DNA of 64,000 nucleotides, from NCBI GenBank assembly GCA_900068845.1, contig CEFQ01000010.1, positions 24,051 through 88,050 on the forward strand, in the 5' to 3' direction. The notes beneath the pieces were generated by a model. That model searched no databases. It was given only the letters and a program-made list of their open reading frames with translations, and was not told where the DNA came from. Origin of the DNA: Enterobacter ludwigii. GTDB taxonomy: Bacteria > Pseudomonadota > Gammaproteobacteria > Enterobacterales > Enterobacteriaceae. Position 1 is the first letter of the stretch; every line of letters starts with the position of its first letter. Position numbers and translations under genes: made by a program. Below are positions 12,891 to 21,603 of the stretch, piece after piece.

Positions 12891-12972
12891 GTGCTTTCTG
12901 CGCCTCGCGCACGTATGACGGGTGCAGTACACTCTTAGCCATCGCCACGTTGTTGGCAGGAGAATAGCTGAG

Positions 12973-14220
12973 ATGTCGGATAAAAACCTGAGCGAAGAAC
13001 TTTTCAAACCGCGTTTTAAACACCCGGAAACCTCCTCATTAGTACACCGCCAGCATCACGCGCCGGTGCAGGTGCATAACGCCCTCGAAGGCGATACGCA
13101 GCGCGGCTGGTATCGCATGCTGAACAAACTGCTGTGGACATGGCGCGGTTTGTTGCCGCAGGAGATCAGCGAAGTGCTGGCGCGTATTGCGGTGAGCGAC
13201 TTCGAACGCACCAATGAGGCTTTGCTTGATACCGTGATTGGCTATCGCGGCGGCAACTGGAATTATGAGTGGTCAAAGCAGGCGGCCATCTGGCAGCAGC
13301 GCGCATTGGAAAGCGCGAACCATGACGAGGCGGGACAACACTGGCTGCATGCCGCCAACCTGTTCAGCCTCGCGGCGTATCCGTATATCAAGGGCGACGA
13401 GCTGGCCGATCAGGCCCAGGTGCTGGCCAATCGCGCCTACGAAGAGGCCACGCAGCGTCTGCCGGGTGAACTGAAATCCCTGACCTTCCCGATGAGCGGT
13501 GGCAGTCCGGTTACCGGCTTCCTGCACATGCCAGCGCAGGCGGAAGCGCCGTATCCCACGGTGTTGCTGTGCGGCGGTCTTGATTCGCTGCAGAGCGATC
13601 ACTATCGCCTGTTCCATGACTATCTCGCCCCGCGCGGCATTGCCATGCTGACGCTGGATATGCCGTCAGTCGGATTCAGCAGTAAATGGACACTCAATCA
13701 GGACACCAGCCAGGTACATCAACAGGTGCTGCGCGAGTTGAGCAATGTGCCGTGGATCGATCACACGCGTGTGGCGCTGCTGGGTTATCGTTTTGGCGCC
13801 AACGTTGCAACACGTTTGGCTTATCTGGAAGTGCCGCGGGTGCGTGCGGTTGCGACGCTGGGGGCGATGGTGCATAGCGTGTTTGTGGATGCGCAACAGC
13901 AGCAGCAGTTGCCGGACATGTACATGGATATGCTGGCGAGCCGTCTTGGCATGTCGTCCACTTCCGACAGTAATCTGCGCACGGAGCTCAATCGCTATTC
14001 CCTTAAAGTGCAAGGTTTGCTGGGACGCCGCACGCCAACGCCCATGCTGGCGGCATACTGGCCGGACGATATTTTCGGTCCGGAAGCGGATGCCCAGTTG
14101 ATTGCTAATTCATCCTCGCAGGGCAAGACGCTGGCGATTCCTGCTAAGCCGGTGTTTGCCAGTTTTGACAAAGCCTTGAATCAAATTTGTGACTGGATTG
14201 AAAAACAGTTGAAAAACTAA
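12973..14220 (+). CDS. frsA: Esterase FrsA (fermentation/respiration switch protein)
   Basis: 415 residues from ATG 12973, aligning from [21 protein letters not shown] with E. coli FrsA. An alpha/beta hydrolase fold is indicated by [16 protein letters not shown] and [11 protein letters not shown]. The nucleophile elbow usually read Gly-X-Ser-X-Gly is replaced by GYRFGANVA, as in the E. coli protein, so classical esterase chemistry is uncertain. AGGAG lies 13 bases upstream. It was reported in the family to bind unphosphorylated IIA-Glc. Order gpt-frsA-crl is conserved. Confidence 0.93.
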   Translation: MSDKNLSEELFKPRFKHPETSSLVHRQHHAPVQVHNALEGDTQRGWYRMLNKLLWTWRGLLPQEISEVLARIAVSDFERTNEALLDTVIGYRGGNWNYEWSKQAAIWQQRALESANHDEAGQHWLHAANLFSLAAYPYIKGDELADQAQVLANRAYEEATQRLPGELKSLTFPMSGGSPVTGFLHMPAQAEAPYPTVLLCGGLDSLQSDHYRLFHDYLAPRGIAMLTLDMPSVGFSSKWTLNQDTSQVHQQVLRELSNVPWIDHTRVALLGYRFGANVATRLAYLEVPRVRAVATLGAMVHSVFVDAQQQQQLPDMYMDMLASRLGMSSTSDSNLRTELNRYSLKVQGLLGRRTPTPMLAAYWPDDIFGPEADAQLIANSSSQGKTLAIPAKPVFASFDKALNQICDWIEKQLKN

Positions 14221-14321
14221 CTGGCTAAACGACACAGCTCTGCTACAACTAATACCCGGGATTTTCCATTTTTTGTTAATGGAAAGCTGGAAGTGCCATT
14301 TAAAGGGTTAAGGGAAACGAG

Positions 14322-14723
14322 ATGACATTACCGAGTGGTCACCCCCGTAGTCGCCTGCTTAAGCGCTTCACCGAATTGGGGCCGTATATCCGTGAAGGCA
14401 AATGTGAAGAGACACGCTTCTTCTTCGATTGCCTGGCAGCGTGTGTCAATGTTAAGCCTGCGCCAGAACTGCGTGAGTTTTGGGGCTGGTGGATGACGCT
14501 GGAAGCCTATGAAGATCACTTCACTTACGAATATCATTTTGGCCTGTTTGATAAAGCGGGTGATTGGGGCGCTGCAACGATCAAAGGCAAAGAGAACAAT
14601 GCCAAAGTGGAAAGCACGCTGCGTAATTTCCATGAGCGTCTGAAAGCGATGCTGTTGGAACAGAAACTCGATCTGCGACCGGCGGAAGGCTTTAAAGAAG
14701 AGCCGGTGAAACTGAGCGCCTGA
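14322..14723 (+). CDS. crl: Sigma factor RpoS-binding protein Crl
   Basis: 133 residues, as in E. coli. The [33 protein letters not shown] core, rich in aromatic residues, is the conserved sigma-S contact region. Crl raises the affinity of sigma S for core RNA polymerase and so promotes curli and stationary-phase genes. The window also carries iraP, another positive factor for RpoS. It is monocistronic, with its own terminator. Confidence 0.96.
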   Translation: MTLPSGHPRSRLLKRFTELGPYIREGKCEETRFFFDCLAACVNVKPAPELREFWGWWMTLEAYEDHFTYEYHFGLFDKAGDWGAATIKGKENNAKVESTLRNFHERLKAMLLEQKLDLRPAEGFKEEPVKLSA

Positions 14724-14749
14724 TAGGTATTTAAGGGTTTAAAAAGAGA

Positions 14750-14779
14750 AGAGCCGGTGATGAGCCGGCTCTTTTTTTA
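14750..14779. terminator. Terminator between crl and phoE
   Basis: AGAGCCGG/CCGGCTCT stem with a seven-base loop and an eight-T tail on the plus strand. It terminates crl; A residues before the stem allow weaker action on the converging phoE transcript. Confidence 0.9.
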
Positions 14780-14807
14780 TCGACACATTAAGGGTAAAGC
14801 CAACGTC

Positions 14808-15926
14808 TTAGAACTGGTAAGTCAGACCAACGGCTACAACATCATCGTTGTTGAGTGACAGACGGTTGTCGTCACTCAACTGGTTGATTTTGTAATCAAC
14901 AAAGGTCGACATGTTTTTGTTGAAGTAGTAAGTCGCGCCCACATCGATGTATTTGACCAGGTCCGCATCGCCGATACCTTCGATGTCTTTGCCCTTGGTC
15001 TGAACGTAACCGATAGAAGGACGCAGGCCGAAGTCGAACTGATACTGAGCAACCAATTCGATGTTCTGCGCTTTGTTCGCCGCACCTGATACTGATGCGC
15101 CGGTCGCTGTGTCCGTGCCACTGATTGGCGTCATGTTACGGGTTTCGGTGTAGATGGCCGCCAGGTAAACGCTGTTAGCATCATATTTGATGCCCGCGCC
15201 CCATGAATCCGCTTTATCACCTGAACCGTATGCGCGCGCTTGCTGCTGATTAGTACGATCGGAAGAGGTGAGGGCGGACATCACGCTGATGCCGGTATCA
15301 CCAATGGTGTAGCCCAGAGATGCGCCGTAACCGTCGCCGTTCTGGCGAGACGTATCGGTAGCGCTACCGCGTGCGTTGGCGCTGGTGGAATCGTTTTTGC
15401 CCTGGTATTGCAGCGCGAAGCGCAGGCCATCAACCAGACCAAAGAAGTTGCTATTGCGGTAAGTTGCCACGCCGGTGGCACGTGCAGTCATGAAGTTATC
15501 GGTACGCGCCGTACCGTCGCCGCCGAATTCTGGGAAGACGTCCGTCCAGGCTTCTACGTCGTACAGTACGCCGTAGTTACGCCCATAGTCGAATGAACCG
15601 TATTGACCGAATTTCAGACCGGCAAAGCCCAGACGGGTTTTGTTGCCGTTGTTGGCATCAGAACCTTCAGAGTTATTCACGTTGTACTGATATTCCCACT
15701 GACCGTAACCGGTCATCAGGTCATTAATCTGCGTCTGGCCTTTGAAACCGATACGCACATAAGATTTGTCGCCGTCGCTTGACGCGTTATCGCTGAAGTA
15801 ATGTTCAGCTTTAACACGGCCGTAGAAGTCCAGTTTATTACCATCTTTGTTATAAACTTCTGCAGCGTTTGCGGTGGAAGCCAGTGCCAGCGCTGATACA
15901 ACGAATGCCAGTGTGCTCTTCTTCAT
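14808..15926 (-). CDS. phoE: Outer-membrane trimeric porin, PhoE position
   Basis: 372 residues with signal peptide ending at about Ala21-Ala22 ([14 protein letters not shown]), a general enteric porin of the OmpC/OmpF/PhoE family. Seen: N-terminal [15 protein letters not shown] strand, loop 3 PEFGGD motif, and a C-terminal Phe (VGLTYQF) needed for BAM assembly. Family sequence alone does not separate OmpC from PhoE, but the gene lies between crl and proB, the PhoE position, and a Pho box lies upstream. Expected role is anion-preferring diffusion under phosphate limitation. Confidence 0.85.
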   Translation of the reverse strand: MKKSTLAFVVSALALASTANAAEVYNKDGNKLDFYGRVKAEHYFSDNASSDGDKSYVRIGFKGQTQINDLMTGYGQWEYQYNVNNSEGSDANNGNKTRLGFAGLKFGQYGSFDYGRNYGVLYDVEAWTDVFPEFGGDGTARTDNFMTARATGVATYRNSNFFGLVDGLRFALQYQGKNDSTSANARGSATDTSRQNGDGYGASLGYTIGDTGISVMSALTSSDRTNQQQARAYGSGDKADSWGAGIKYDANSVYLAAIYTETRNMTPISGTDTATGASVSGAANKAQNIELVAQYQFDFGLRPSIGYVQTKGKDIEGIGDADLVKYIDVGATYYFNKNMSTFVDYKINQLSDDNRLSLNNDDVVAVGLTYQF

Positions 15927-16005
15927 TTTGCTATCAATCCCAATGAGTAAAATTTGTTGTACCCGTGAAAGGTTTGGTAAAACACGGACTTTTTACCGGT
16001 TGGCG

Positions 16006-16023
16006 ATGAATGTTTTATGACAG
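16006..16023 (-). promoter_or_regulatory. Pho box upstream of phoE
   Basis: On the minus strand CTGTCAT-AAAA-CATTCAT: two 7-base direct repeats at 11-base spacing, the first a perfect PhoB half-site and the second matching five of seven. A TAAAAA -10-like hexamer follows about 10 bp downstream, the distance used at PhoB promoters. It lies 80 bp upstream of the porin start. Confidence 0.68.
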
Positions 16024-16171
16024 TTTTACGGATTTCTTGTTAATTGCGAACTTTTGGTCTAGCGCATTGTCCGGGGATTTTTGTGCTTTTCCCCTTGCTG
16101 TTGTTGGCTTCCTTGCTCACTCCTGATAAAACGTCCCTTCGCAGATTTTTTTCTTATATGGCAGGAAAAAC

Positions 16172-17275
16172 ATGAGTGGCAGTCAGACCCTTGTGGTCAA
16201 GTTGGGTACTAGCGTCCTCACCGGCGGTTCACGTCGGCTGAATCGGGCGCACATGGTGGAGTTGGTGCGTCAGTGTGCGCAGTTGCACGCCGCGGGCCAT
16301 CGCATTGTTATCGTCACCTCTGGCGCGATTGCGGCCGGACGCGAACACCTTGGTTACCCCGAACTGCCGCCCACCATCGCCTCAAAGCAGCTGTTGGCTG
16401 CGGTGGGGCAGAGCCGTTTGATTCAGCTGTGGGAACAACTGTTTTCTATTTACGGTATTCATATCGGTCAGATGCTACTGACGCGCGCCGATATGGAAGA
16501 TCGTGAACGCTTCCTTTACGCGCGTGACATGCTGCGCGCGCTGCTCGACAACCACATCGTGCCGGTGATTAACGAAAACGATGCGGTGGCAACTGCAGAA
16601 ATCAAAGTGGGCGACAACGACAACCTGTCGGCGCTGGCGGCAATGCTCGGCGGCGCCGATAAACTGCTGCTGCTGACCGATCAGCAAGGGCTGTTCACTG
16701 CCGATCCGCGCACCAATCCTGAAGCGGAGTTGATCAGCGACGTGCACCAGATCGACGACGCATTGCGCACCCTTGCAGGGGGCAGCGTGTCTGGCCTGGG
16801 AACGGGCGGCATGGCGACCAAGCTGCAAGCGGCGGACGTGGCGTGCCGCGCGGGGATCGATGTGATCATCGCCGCTGGCAGTCGTCCGGACGTGATTAGC
16901 GACGTGTTGTATGGCAAACCGGTTGGCACGCGCTTCCACGCGCAGCAGTCACCGCTGGAAAACCGTAAACGCTGGATCTTTGGCGCACCGCCCGCGGGTG
17001 AAATCACCATTGATGATGGCGCACTGGCCGCCATGTTAGAGCGCGGCAGCTCGCTGCTGCCAAAAGGCATCCGTGAGGTGCAGGGCAACTTCTCACGCGG
17101 TGAAGTGATCCGCATTCGTAGCCTGCAGGGGCGCGATATTGCCCACGGTGTGACGCGCTATAACAGCGATGCCATGCGCATGATTGCCGGACATCACAGC
17201 CAGGAAATCGGCGAGATTCTCGGTTACGAATATGGTCCGGTCGCCGTGCACCGCGACGACATGATCGTCAGTTAA
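16172..17275 (+). CDS. proB: Glutamate 5-kinase
   Basis: 367 residues, as in E. coli. An amino-acid kinase domain ([41 protein letters not shown]) is followed by a C-terminal PUA domain from about residue 275. It phosphorylates glutamate for proline synthesis and is feedback-inhibited by proline in the family. Start ATG 16172 follows GGCAGGAAAAAC. Seven bases separate its stop from proA. Confidence 0.97.
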   Translation: MSGSQTLVVKLGTSVLTGGSRRLNRAHMVELVRQCAQLHAAGHRIVIVTSGAIAAGREHLGYPELPPTIASKQLLAAVGQSRLIQLWEQLFSIYGIHIGQMLLTRADMEDRERFLYARDMLRALLDNHIVPVINENDAVATAEIKVGDNDNLSALAAMLGGADKLLLLTDQQGLFTADPRTNPEAELISDVHQIDDALRTLAGGSVSGLGTGGMATKLQAADVACRAGIDVIIAAGSRPDVISDVLYGKPVGTRFHAQQSPLENRKRWIFGAPPAGEITIDDGALAAMLERGSSLLPKGIREVQGNFSRGEVIRIRSLQGRDIAHGVTRYNSDAMRMIAGHHSQEIGEILGYEYGPVAVHRDDMIVS

Positions 17276-17282
17276 GGAGCGG

Positions 17283-18539
17283 ATGATGTTAGAAGAGATG
17301 GGTAAAGCGGCGCGTGCTGCGTCGTACAAACTGGCTGCACTCTCCACCGAACAAAAAAATCAGGTGCTACTCAGCATCGCCGATCGTCTGGAAGCGGAAA
17401 GCGCCGACATTCTGGCGGCAAACGCGCAGGATCTGGCGGATGCGCGCCAACATGGCATGAGCGAAGCGCTGCTCGATCGCCTGACGCTCAATCCGCAGCG
17501 CCTGAAGGGCATTGCGGATGACGTACGTCAGGTGTGTCGCCTTGCGGATCCGGTCGGTCAGTTGATGGATGGCGGCCAGCTTGATAGCGGCTTACGCATC
17601 GAACGTCGTCGTGTGCCGCTGGGTGTTGTCGGTGTGATTTATGAAGCGCGCCCGAATGTCACCGTTGATGTCGCGTCGCTGTGCCTGAAAACCGGTAACG
17701 CGGCGATTCTGCGTGGCGGCAAAGAAACCTACCGCACCAACGCGGCCACGGTGCGCGTGATCCAAAATGCGCTGACCCAGCACGGTTTACCGGCGGGTGC
17801 CGTGCAGGCGATTGAAAACCCGGATCGTGAACTGGTCAATCAGCTGCTGAAGCTCGATCGCTACGTCGATATGCTGATCCCGCGCGGCGGCGCAGGTTTG
17901 CACAAACTGTGTCGCGAGAATTCGACGATTCCGGTGATCACCGGCGGCATCGGCGTATGTCATCTTTATCTCGATGAAACCATGGAGACAGAGGCGGCGC
18001 TGGCGGTGATCGTCAACGCGAAGAAGCAGCGCCCAAGCGCCTGCAACTCGCTTGAAACGCTGCTGATCCATAACGATCAAGCCGATCGCTTTATTCCTGC
18101 ATTCCTGCAACGTATGGCGCAAGAGAACATTGCGCTGCACGCCGACGAAAATGTGCTGGCGCTGCTGCAAAACGGTGCCGCCGAAGTGGTCGCGGTGCAG
18201 GCGGAAAATTATGATGACGAATGGTTGTCCAACGATCTTAACGTCAAGCTGGTGGCAGATATCGATGAAGCCATCGCGCATATCCGTGAGCACGGCACGC
18301 AGCATTCTGATGGCATTCTGACGCGCAGCATTGGTAACGCCAATCGCTTCGTCAACCAGGTTGACTCATCCGCGGTATACGTTAATGCCAGCACGCGCTT
18401 CACCGACGGCGGCCAGTTTGGCCTCGGCGCCGAAGTGGCGGTCAGTACGCAGAAGCTGCACGCGCGAGGTCCGATGGGACTTGAGGCGCTCACCACCTAT
18501 AAATGGATAGGGTGGGGCGACGATACGCTACGTCGCTAA
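17283..18539 (+). CDS. proA: Gamma-glutamyl phosphate reductase
   Basis: 418 residues, an aldehyde-dehydrogenase-fold enzyme that reduces gamma-glutamyl phosphate to the semialdehyde with NADPH. The catalytic Cys is in [15 protein letters not shown]; the nucleotide-binding region is in [21 protein letters not shown] precedes the tandem ATGATG start, so the first or second Met could be used. It forms an operon with proB. In E. coli proA is followed by tRNA thrW and prophage CP4-6; here a terminator and then a phage-derived module follow. Confidence 0.97.
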   Translation: MMLEEMGKAARAASYKLAALSTEQKNQVLLSIADRLEAESADILAANAQDLADARQHGMSEALLDRLTLNPQRLKGIADDVRQVCRLADPVGQLMDGGQLDSGLRIERRRVPLGVVGVIYEARPNVTVDVASLCLKTGNAAILRGGKETYRTNAATVRVIQNALTQHGLPAGAVQAIENPDRELVNQLLKLDRYVDMLIPRGGAGLHKLCRENSTIPVITGGIGVCHLYLDETMETEAALAVIVNAKKQRPSACNSLETLLIHNDQADRFIPAFLQRMAQENIALHADENVLALLQNGAAEVVAVQAENYDDEWLSNDLNVKLVADIDEAIAHIREHGTQHSDGILTRSIGNANRFVNQVDSSAVYVNASTRFTDGGQFGLGAEVAVSTQKLHARGPMGLEALTTYKWIGWGDDTLRR

Positions 18540-18560
18540 TATTCGCTCCTGCATGACAAT

Positions 18561-18588
18561 GGGCACCGAAAACGGTGCCCATTTTTTT
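18561..18588 (+). terminator. Rho-independent terminator of proBA
   Basis: Perfect GGGCACCG/CGGTGCCC stem, AAAA loop and seven T residues, 21 bp after proA. Confidence 0.95.
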
Positions 18589-18892
18589 CGCTTTCGATCC
18601 AGTTATTCTAAGAGCTTTTTGATTTATTTCTGTCATCTATGGCGGGCTCGCTGCTTTTCCCCCATTTTTTCCTTTAGATGCTGGTCTTACTGCTACAGAA
18701 CAATCCTGAAAACCCCTGTGAGAACAAGCGATATGGCAATGATCACTGGTTTCGGCCTACCCGAAAGGGATAATGATTGTCCAGCTTCATTGATAAAAGC
18801 GGTTGGGTAGTAAACTGCCGGTAATATAAAATGAACTGGTAGCAAAAATGAAAATAACATTCAGTCTTTTACTGAAGGCAGATTATTAACTG
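18589..18892. other. AT-rich gap between proA terminator and repressor gene
   Basis: No gene or tRNA is seen. A TATAAA hexamer at about 18827 may serve the repressor promoter. No thrW-like tRNA, which marks this junction in E. coli, could be found, and no obvious direct repeat links this side to the right end of the module near 23.6 kb. Confidence 0.5.
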
Positions 18893-19621
18893 ATGGTTAA
18901 AAAAGAAAGTACGAGACAAGCATTCACTGCCAGGCTGATTGCCGCGTGCGAAAGCGCGGGAATTATCGGACATGGACGGAACAAACAGGTTGCGCTTGCG
19001 CTGCAAGAGAGGGGATGCAAGATCTCAACGCCGGGGGTGTGGAAATGGTTTAACGGACAATCGATACCCGATGATAACAATTTACTGGCGCTCAGCCAGT
19101 TACTCGACGTGCGTGTTGAGTGGCTGCAATTTGGTATGGAAAAACCGGCCGCCCTGCTGACGCAGCGAAGTTTGGTTAATCCACAGCATCTGTTTCGCGT
19201 AGAGAGTCTGGATATCGGTCAACACGGTGTGCGCAGCAGCACGCGCGATGAACTGGTAGAAACCATTCAAGCCATTGAATATGGGCTGGAAGAGGCGCGC
19301 GTGTTGTTTAATGGCCGCCCGGCCGAAAATATTCGCCTCATCGCGCTGAACAGCGATTCGATGGCGGGCACCTTTGCGCCGCGCGATCAGCTGTTCGTCG
19401 ATATCAGCGTGCATCGCTTTGATGGCGATGGCATCTATCTCTTCACGCTTGACGATCAGCTCTATCTCAAACGCCTGCAGCTGCAGCACAAAAAGGTCGC
19501 GGTGATCTCAGATAACAAGCGCTATGAAACCTGGTATTTAACCCTGGAAGAAGCCAGGACGCTGCAGGTGGTGGCGCGGGTGATCATGAGCCAGGCGCGG
19601 GATTATCAAATCCTGGGTTGA
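18893..19621 (+). CDS. LexA-fold (S24) phage-type repressor
   Basis: 242 residues. N-terminal DNA-binding region (about 8-75) with a lambda-repressor-like helix-turn-helix (KQVALALQERGCKISTPGVWKWFNGQSIPDDNNLLALSQLL), then a C-terminal S24 domain of the HK022/e14-type repressor family. Ser156 in NSDSMAGTF and Lys193 in YLKRLQL form the dyad at the same 37-residue spacing as LexA. The linker reads ESLDIGQHGVRSS, where relatives I recall have an Ala-Gly cleavage dipeptide; none is present. It is first in a co-oriented module; a palindrome over the next promoter is its likely operator. No strong Shine-Dalgarno precedes ATG 18893. Confidence 0.85.
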   Translation: MVKKESTRQAFTARLIAACESAGIIGHGRNKQVALALQERGCKISTPGVWKWFNGQSIPDDNNLLALSQLLDVRVEWLQFGMEKPAALLTQRSLVNPQHLFRVESLDIGQHGVRSSTRDELVETIQAIEYGLEEARVLFNGRPAENIRLIALNSDSMAGTFAPRDQLFVDISVHRFDGDGIYLFTLDDQLYLKRLQLQHKKVAVISDNKRYETWYLTLEEARTLQVVARVIMSQARDYQILG

Positions 19622-19700
19622 TCACAAAACGCCAGAATGCGGTAAAAAAATATTTTGGCTGAAATCATAAATTTAACTGACGGTAAATAAAAAATTAACC

Positions 19701-19737
19701 ATTGGTGTTTGCCAATGCATTAGAACCTGTTAATAAT
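19701..19737 (+). promoter_or_regulatory. Promoter with overlapping palindromic operator for the lysis module
   Basis: TTGCCA (19709-19714), 17-bp spacer and AATAAT (19732-19737) form a good sigma70 promoter. A palindrome ATTGG-TGTTTG-CCAAT (19701-19716) covers the -35 element, the place a repressor from the gene just upstream would bind. Transcription would start near 19744, 34 bases before boxA. Confidence 0.6.
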
Positions 19738-19777
19738 TTGAGCATGGATGGACAACATACCTGCTCACGGACGAGCC

Positions 19778-19810
19778 CGCTCTTAAACAATTGAGGCGCT
19801 GCACAAGCGC
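19778..19810 (+). promoter_or_regulatory. Lambda/P22-type nut site (boxA + boxB)
   Basis: boxA CGCTCTTAAACA (19778-19789) shares CGCTCTTAA with lambda nutL. boxB GCGCTGCACAAGCGC (19796-19810) is a 15-nt hairpin with a 5-bp stem identical to that of P22 nutL (GCGCT/AGCGC) and a GCACA pentaloop, which gives a GNRA fold if its fourth base is flipped out as in lambda boxB. Order and short spacing agree with lambda nut sites. It lies in the leader of the operon encoding an N-like protein. Confidence 0.75.
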
Positions 19811-19822
19811 GATACATACCAT

Positions 19823-19842
19823 CCAAAGTTAGTGAACTTTGG
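19823..19842 (+). other. Leader hairpin after the nut site
   Basis: CCAAAGTT-AGTG-AACTTTGG, an 8-bp perfect stem with a 4-base loop, 12 bp after boxB. No T-run follows, so it is not a typical terminator; it could be a pause or RNA-processing structure or a protein-binding site. A second small hairpin (TTCGGC-TTCA-GCCGAA) lies at 19971-19986. Confidence 0.5.
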
Positions 19843-20036
19843 GATGGGGTGGATACGCACTTTGCAGCGTTGTCAGTTGCCCTCTGTTTTCACTCTCCTC
19901 TACTTCACCCTGGCCGCGAATGCAGCCGGGCGAGTTGACGTCGAGTATTTTCCAGAGGAACAGCGAACGCTTCGGCTTCAGCCGAATCGCCGTGCCTGCC
20001 ACCCCATCGCCAAAGACTCATTAACAGGAGGAGTTA

Positions 20037-20314
20037 TGGCGATTATCCAGTACGGGAAGTCAGTATTTTCAGGCAATGCACGCACGCGCCGCCATCGGCG
20101 ACGCCAGTCCCTCAGTCGCCTCAAGCGCAGCATCGACAACGCGCTCGGCATCGAATACGAAAACGTTACATTGCGCACCGCTGAACGCATCTGTCAGCGC
20201 CAAACGCACTCACGCATTGACTGCGCGGTGTTAGCGCCTGTTCGCGTTCAGCCGGCACAAGCGAGTTTCGATAACTGCTGTTTACCCCATGTCTATTTGT
20301 ACGCCGTGCGCTAA
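20037..20314 (+). CDS. N-like transcription antitermination protein
   Basis: 92 residues from ATG 20037, chosen for the AGGAGG five bases upstream. Residues 14-23 read NARTRRHRRR, closely matching the arginine-rich boxB-binding segment of phage P22 N (NAKTRRHERRR), which also begins at residue 14 of that protein. Bound to boxB with host Nus factors, such proteins let RNA polymerase read through terminators. The rest (three Cys, no recognised domain) is not recognisable, as expected for the variable N family. A nut site lies 230 bp upstream in the same transcript, and lysis genes follow. The reading frame extends upstream to about 19832 without a ribosome site. Function is inferred from the motif and context. 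Confidence 0.72.
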
Positions 20315-20339
20315 ATCTTTCTCCCCTTTCCCCAGTTTT

Positions 20340-20393
20340 AAGCGGAACGTTTTATAGATGCTCAGTGTTTAACCATCCTTGAGCGTTTCGCTT
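20340..20393 (+). other. Long imperfect hairpin between N-like gene and lysozyme
   Basis: Outer arms AAGCGGAAC/GTTTCGCTT (one mismatch) enclose an inner GCTCA/TGAGC stem. It sits in the 184-bp gap before the lysozyme gene, where an N-overridden terminator would be expected, but the tail is not T-rich, so intrinsic termination is doubtful. Confidence 0.45.
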
Positions 20394-20498
20394 ATCAAAC
20401 AATGCGCTGAGATCAGGAAACGATCAGCGAGATTTATGTGTTTTTACCGCTTTGCGCAGCCATTTTCAGGCTGTCGCGCCCGTCTAAGAGGAATTTCT

Positions 20499-20966
20499 AT
20501 GAGTCAGATTATTGCCATCCTGAATTTTGAAGAGGGTTACCGCGAAGCGCCTTACCTCGACACCCTGGGTTTCCCTACGGTGGCGGGGGGGATTCGCATC
20601 GGCCCGAAAGGGGCCTCACTCAGCAACTACATCTTCCAGGTGCCGCGTCCGGTGGGCGATGTGTGGAAGCAGTGCATTGTCGAGGGCAAGGTGCAGCAGA
20701 TGCATCAGCGTGCGCTGGTGCAGCAGGCGCTGGCCAAATGCAATGAGGCGCGCTGCGATGTGCTGATCAGTATGGGTTATCAACTGGGTGTGGATGGGCT
20801 GGCGATGTTTCGCGGCATGCTCACCGCCATCACTCAGGGCGATTTCAACAGCGCAGCCAACGCCATGCTCGACAGTTTGTGGGCTCGCCAAACCTCGGGC
20901 CGCGCCCGGCGGCATGCCGAAGTGATGCGCAGCGGCACGTATGACATCTATCGGGGGCTGCTATGA
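20499..20966 (+). CDS. T4-type lysozyme (GH24 endolysin)
   Basis: 155 residues from ATG 20499 (AGAGGAA six bases upstream). The catalytic triad of T4 lysozyme is conserved in position: Glu12 in FEEGYR, Asp21 in YLDTLG and Thr27 in FPTVAGG. The C-terminal half (SMGYQLGVDGLAMF, then SLWARQTSGRARRH, RSGTYD) matches the T4 gene e helices. The T4 His31 region (GIGH) is replaced by AGGIRIG. There is no signal peptide, so it needs a holin to reach peptidoglycan. Its stop overlaps the holin start (ATGA). Confidence 0.9.
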   Translation: MSQIIAILNFEEGYREAPYLDTLGFPTVAGGIRIGPKGASLSNYIFQVPRPVGDVWKQCIVEGKVQQMHQRALVQQALAKCNEARCDVLISMGYQLGVDGLAMFRGMLTAITQGDFNSAANAMLDSLWARQTSGRARRHAEVMRSGTYDIYRGLL

Positions 20967-21313
20967 ATCTGAAACTGCTGATTTTTGTCACCGCAGTGCT
21001 GGCGGTAATCGTGGTGGTGATGGTGATGCAGCGCTTCACCACGCTGGAATTTGTTAAACATGCGCGGCTGTTATTCAAAACCTGGTCAGTGTGGCTGGCG
21101 TCACTCGGTTCGATGCTCAGCGCGTGGGTGCAATCGTTTCCCACCGCTGCGCTTGATGCATGGAACAGCATGCCGCCGGATGTGAAAGCGATTCTGCCGC
21201 ACAACTATCTCGGGTTGATTGGCGCTTTCATGGTGGCGATGGGCGTCATTGCCCAATTCGTTCGCCAGAAAGGCCTCAACCAGCAAAAAACGGCGATGGA
21301 GGAAAAAGCATGA
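20963..21313 (+). CDS. Holin-like membrane protein
   Basis: 116 residues. A strong N-terminal transmembrane segment (about 3-22), a second hydrophobic stretch (about 39-56) and a third (about 75-94) ending in a charged tail (RQKGLNQQKTAMEEKA). The WSVWLASLGSMLSAWVQSFPTAALDAW to LPHNYLGLIGAF region resembles a known phage holin-like family found between endolysin and spanin genes. It would form inner-membrane holes that release the lysozyme. Four-base overlaps with both neighbours show tight coupling. Assignment is by topology, family resemblance and position. Confidence 0.72.
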   Translation: MNLKLLIFVTAVLAVIVVVMVMQRFTTLEFVKHARLLFKTWSVWLASLGSMLSAWVQSFPTAALDAWNSMPPDVKAILPHNYLGLIGAFMVAMGVIAQFVRQKGLNQQKTAMEEKA

Positions 21314-21603
21314 CACTTATCACCACATTGCTTGGCGGCAGCTGGCACTGGCTCGCCGCCCTGGCAGGCGTCATCGCCGCGTTAGCGGCCAGCTACTTCG
21401 GTGGCAAGAAAATCGGCAAGGTGCAGCAACAATCCAAATCCGCCGTCGAGCGCGCCGATCAAGCCGCGGCGCAAGCGGTAGCCGTTAACCAGCAGCAGCA
21501 ACAGCTGCGTGAGGAGGCCAAACGTGTGGAAGCCAGCAACCTTAATCTTGATGACGCTGCTGCTCGTGACAAGCTGCAGCAGTCGAAATACCACCAGCCC
21601 TGA
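21310..21603 (+). CDS. Inner-membrane spanin-like protein (Rz/LysB type)
   Basis: 97 residues: an N-terminal signal anchor (about 12-30, WLAALAGVIAALAASYFGG) followed by a Gln/Ala/Lys-rich helix likely to form a coiled coil in the periplasm. This is the i-spanin layout. The gene starts at the holin stop (ATGA overlap) and its 3' third overlaps the o-spanin-like gene in another frame. With that partner it would fuse inner and outer membranes in the last step of lysis. Confidence 0.75.
   Translation: MTLITTLLGGSWHWLAALAGVIAALAASYFGGKKIGKVQQQSKSAVERADQAAAQAVAVNQQQQQLREEAKRVEASNLNLDDAAARDKLQQSKYHQP

Noticed and set aside
18540..18892. thrW-type tRNA expected after proA
   Set aside because: No cloverleaf-like sequence or GGTTCGA arm was found here by eye.
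19832..20036. Upstream extension of the N-like frame, with a signal-peptide-like stretch (VFTLLYFTLAANAAG)
   Set aside because: No ribosome site at GTG 19832, the start lies in a hairpin loop, and the N-like homology and AGGAGG place the start at 20037.
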